Of a DNA stretch of 8,248 bases, positions 7,592 through 8,248 are shown piece after piece. The stretch is from Actinomycetes bacterium (GTDB lineage Bacteria > Actinomycetota > Actinomycetes > Actinomycetales > Cellulomonadaceae). The stretch's first letter is position 1, and each line of letters begins with the position of its first letter. The notes beneath the pieces are model-generated. The model did no database searches, had not been told where the DNA came from, and worked only from the letters and a program-made list of their open reading frames with translations. Both the position numbers and the translations under genes were made by a program. Where the stretch lies: positions 1 to 8,248 of the forward strand of contig JAEXEM010000129.1 in assembly GCA_023401045.1 (NCBI GenBank), in the 5' to 3' direction.

Positions 7592-7606
7592 TGTCCGAAT
7601 CGGACA
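7592..7606. promoter_or_regulatory. inverted repeat in the divergent intergenic region, possible operator
   Basis: TGTCCGA-A-TCGGACA consists of two perfect 7-base arms around one central base. It lies in the 240-base gap between the divergently read FtsH-like gene and the SARP/BTAD regulator gene, about 80 bases from the former and 145 from the latter. It could be the binding site of a regulator of either gene. No clear -35/-10 pair is visible on either strand nearby. Confidence 0.4.
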
Positions 7607-7750
7607 GGTGACCGGGAGGGTTTCACCCGTCCGGCCCAGCCCGCGACCTCCCGCCGGCGACGCGGCGGGTGCGCCGCCTCCGGGGAGCCGGGTGCCAGGC
7701 GGGCGTCGGACGGCCCTCCCGTGCGCGCGCTCGTGCGGGATGCTGGGGCC

Positions 7751-8248
7751 GTGCGGATCACCACGCTCGGGGAGCTCGCCGTCGACGGCCGTCACGTGCG
7801 CGGCGAGCGGCTCGGCTCCGCGCTGCGCGCACTGCTCGACCCGCGGGGCCGCGCGGTACCCGTCACCGCGCTCGTCGACGCGGTGTGGCCGGACGGCCCG
7901 CCCGCCGACGCGACGGGTGCGGTCCAGGCGCTCGTCTCCCGGCTGCGTCGGCTCGGTCTGCCGGTCCTCGGCACGCCGGGCGGCTACCGCCTGCCGCTCG
8001 AGGACGTCGATCTCGACGTGCTCCGTGTGCGGACGCTCGTCGACGCCGCCCGCACCGCCCTGCGCGCCGGACGGCCCGAGGACGCCCGGGCGGCCGCGAC
8101 CGAGGCCCGCTCGCTCCTGCCCGACGTCCCCGACCTCGACGACCCGACGACGGCGCGGCTGCTCTCGGACGTCGCACGCACCGCTGCCGAGGCGGCACTG
8201 GTCGGCGGCAGGTCCGACGGCCCCGACGCGTCCGAGGCGGACCTGCGG
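7751..8248 (+). CDS. SARP/BTAD-type transcriptional regulator, N-terminal part (runs off right edge)
   Basis: The 166 residues present match the N-terminal half of actinobacterial AfsR/SARP-type regulators. The start MRITTLGELAVDG is the usual opening strand. An OmpR-like winged-helix DNA-binding domain follows (about 20-82), with LVDAVWPDGPPADATGAV at 41-58 and LVSRLRRLG at 61-69, ending at the wing GGYRLPL at 77-83. The beginning of a helical bacterial transcriptional activation domain follows from about residue 88, DLDVLRVRTLVDAARTAL. The GTG at 7751-7753 is chosen for its fit to the family; in-frame GTGs at 7721 and 7733 are possible and no start has a good ribosome-binding site. Downstream NB-ARC, TPR or other domains cannot be seen. 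Such proteins usually activate transcription; the target is unknown, though the divergent FtsH-like gene is one candidate. Confidence 0.88.
   Translation, partial: MRITTLGELAVDGRHVRGERLGSALRALLDPRGRAVPVTALVDAVWPDGPPADATGAVQALVSRLRRLGLPVLGTPGGYRLPLEDVDLDVLRVRTLVDAARTALRAGRPEDARAAATEARSLLPDVPDLDDPTTARLLSDVARTAAEAALVGGRSDGPDASEADLR

Noticed and set aside
7511..7795. Extension of the FtsH-like protein by about 95 residues upstream
   Set aside because: It would overlap the divergent regulator gene, lacks a ribosome-binding site and is arginine/proline-rich; the GTG at 7508-7510 fits better.

Overview
The window comes from the chromosome of a high-G+C actinobacterium. Base composition is visibly GC-rich, third codon positions are almost all G or C, GTG and TTG starts occur, and the terminator hairpins lack T tracts. 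The protein sequences (a NrdE ending EGCVSCML, a NrdF ending DDDWDF, a BTAD/SARP-type regulator) suggest a Cellulomonas-like member of the Micrococcales or a relative. That placement is by resemblance only.

Layout, left to right. (1) Positions 2-487, minus strand: the N-terminal half of a two-domain rhodanese-family sulfurtransferase, cut by the window edge. (2) Positions 642-4918, minus strand: a complete class Ib ribonucleotide reductase locus in the order nrdH-nrdI-nrdE-nrdF, reading right to left. It starts at a promoter carrying two NrdR boxes 16 bp apart (4871-4886 and 4903-4918) and ends at a 17-bp perfect hairpin (642-679). NrdH is the glutaredoxin-like electron donor, NrdI the flavodoxin-like protein that activates the metal cofactor, NrdE the catalytic subunit and NrdF the radical-bearing subunit. 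Every catalytic and metal-binding residue checked is present. The gap between nrdH and nrdI holds three consecutive strong hairpins, which suggests that nrdH is expressed separately from, or more highly than, nrdIEF. (3) Positions 4919-5260: non-coding, with an 18-bp perfect palindrome, a few DnaA-box-like sequences and a 16-bp-stem terminator. (4) Positions 5261-5485, minus strand: a 74-residue single-pass membrane protein of unknown function. (5) Positions 5660-7510, minus strand: a divergent FtsH-like membrane AAA+ zinc protease. Its protease motifs are intact, but it has an altered Walker B motif (FIEEID), roughly 58 extra residues between Walker B and the second region of homology, and a degenerate sensor-2 region. 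(6) Positions 7751-8248, plus strand: the start of a SARP/BTAD-type transcriptional regulator, divergent from the protease gene, with a 15-bp inverted repeat in the shared intergenic region.

The nrd locus is a well-known system that supplies dNTPs aerobically under NrdR control. The least ordinary parts are the FtsH-like protease with its neighbours and the hairpin cluster inside the nrd operon. No CRISPR array, tRNA, rRNA, insertion sequence or prophage gene was seen.
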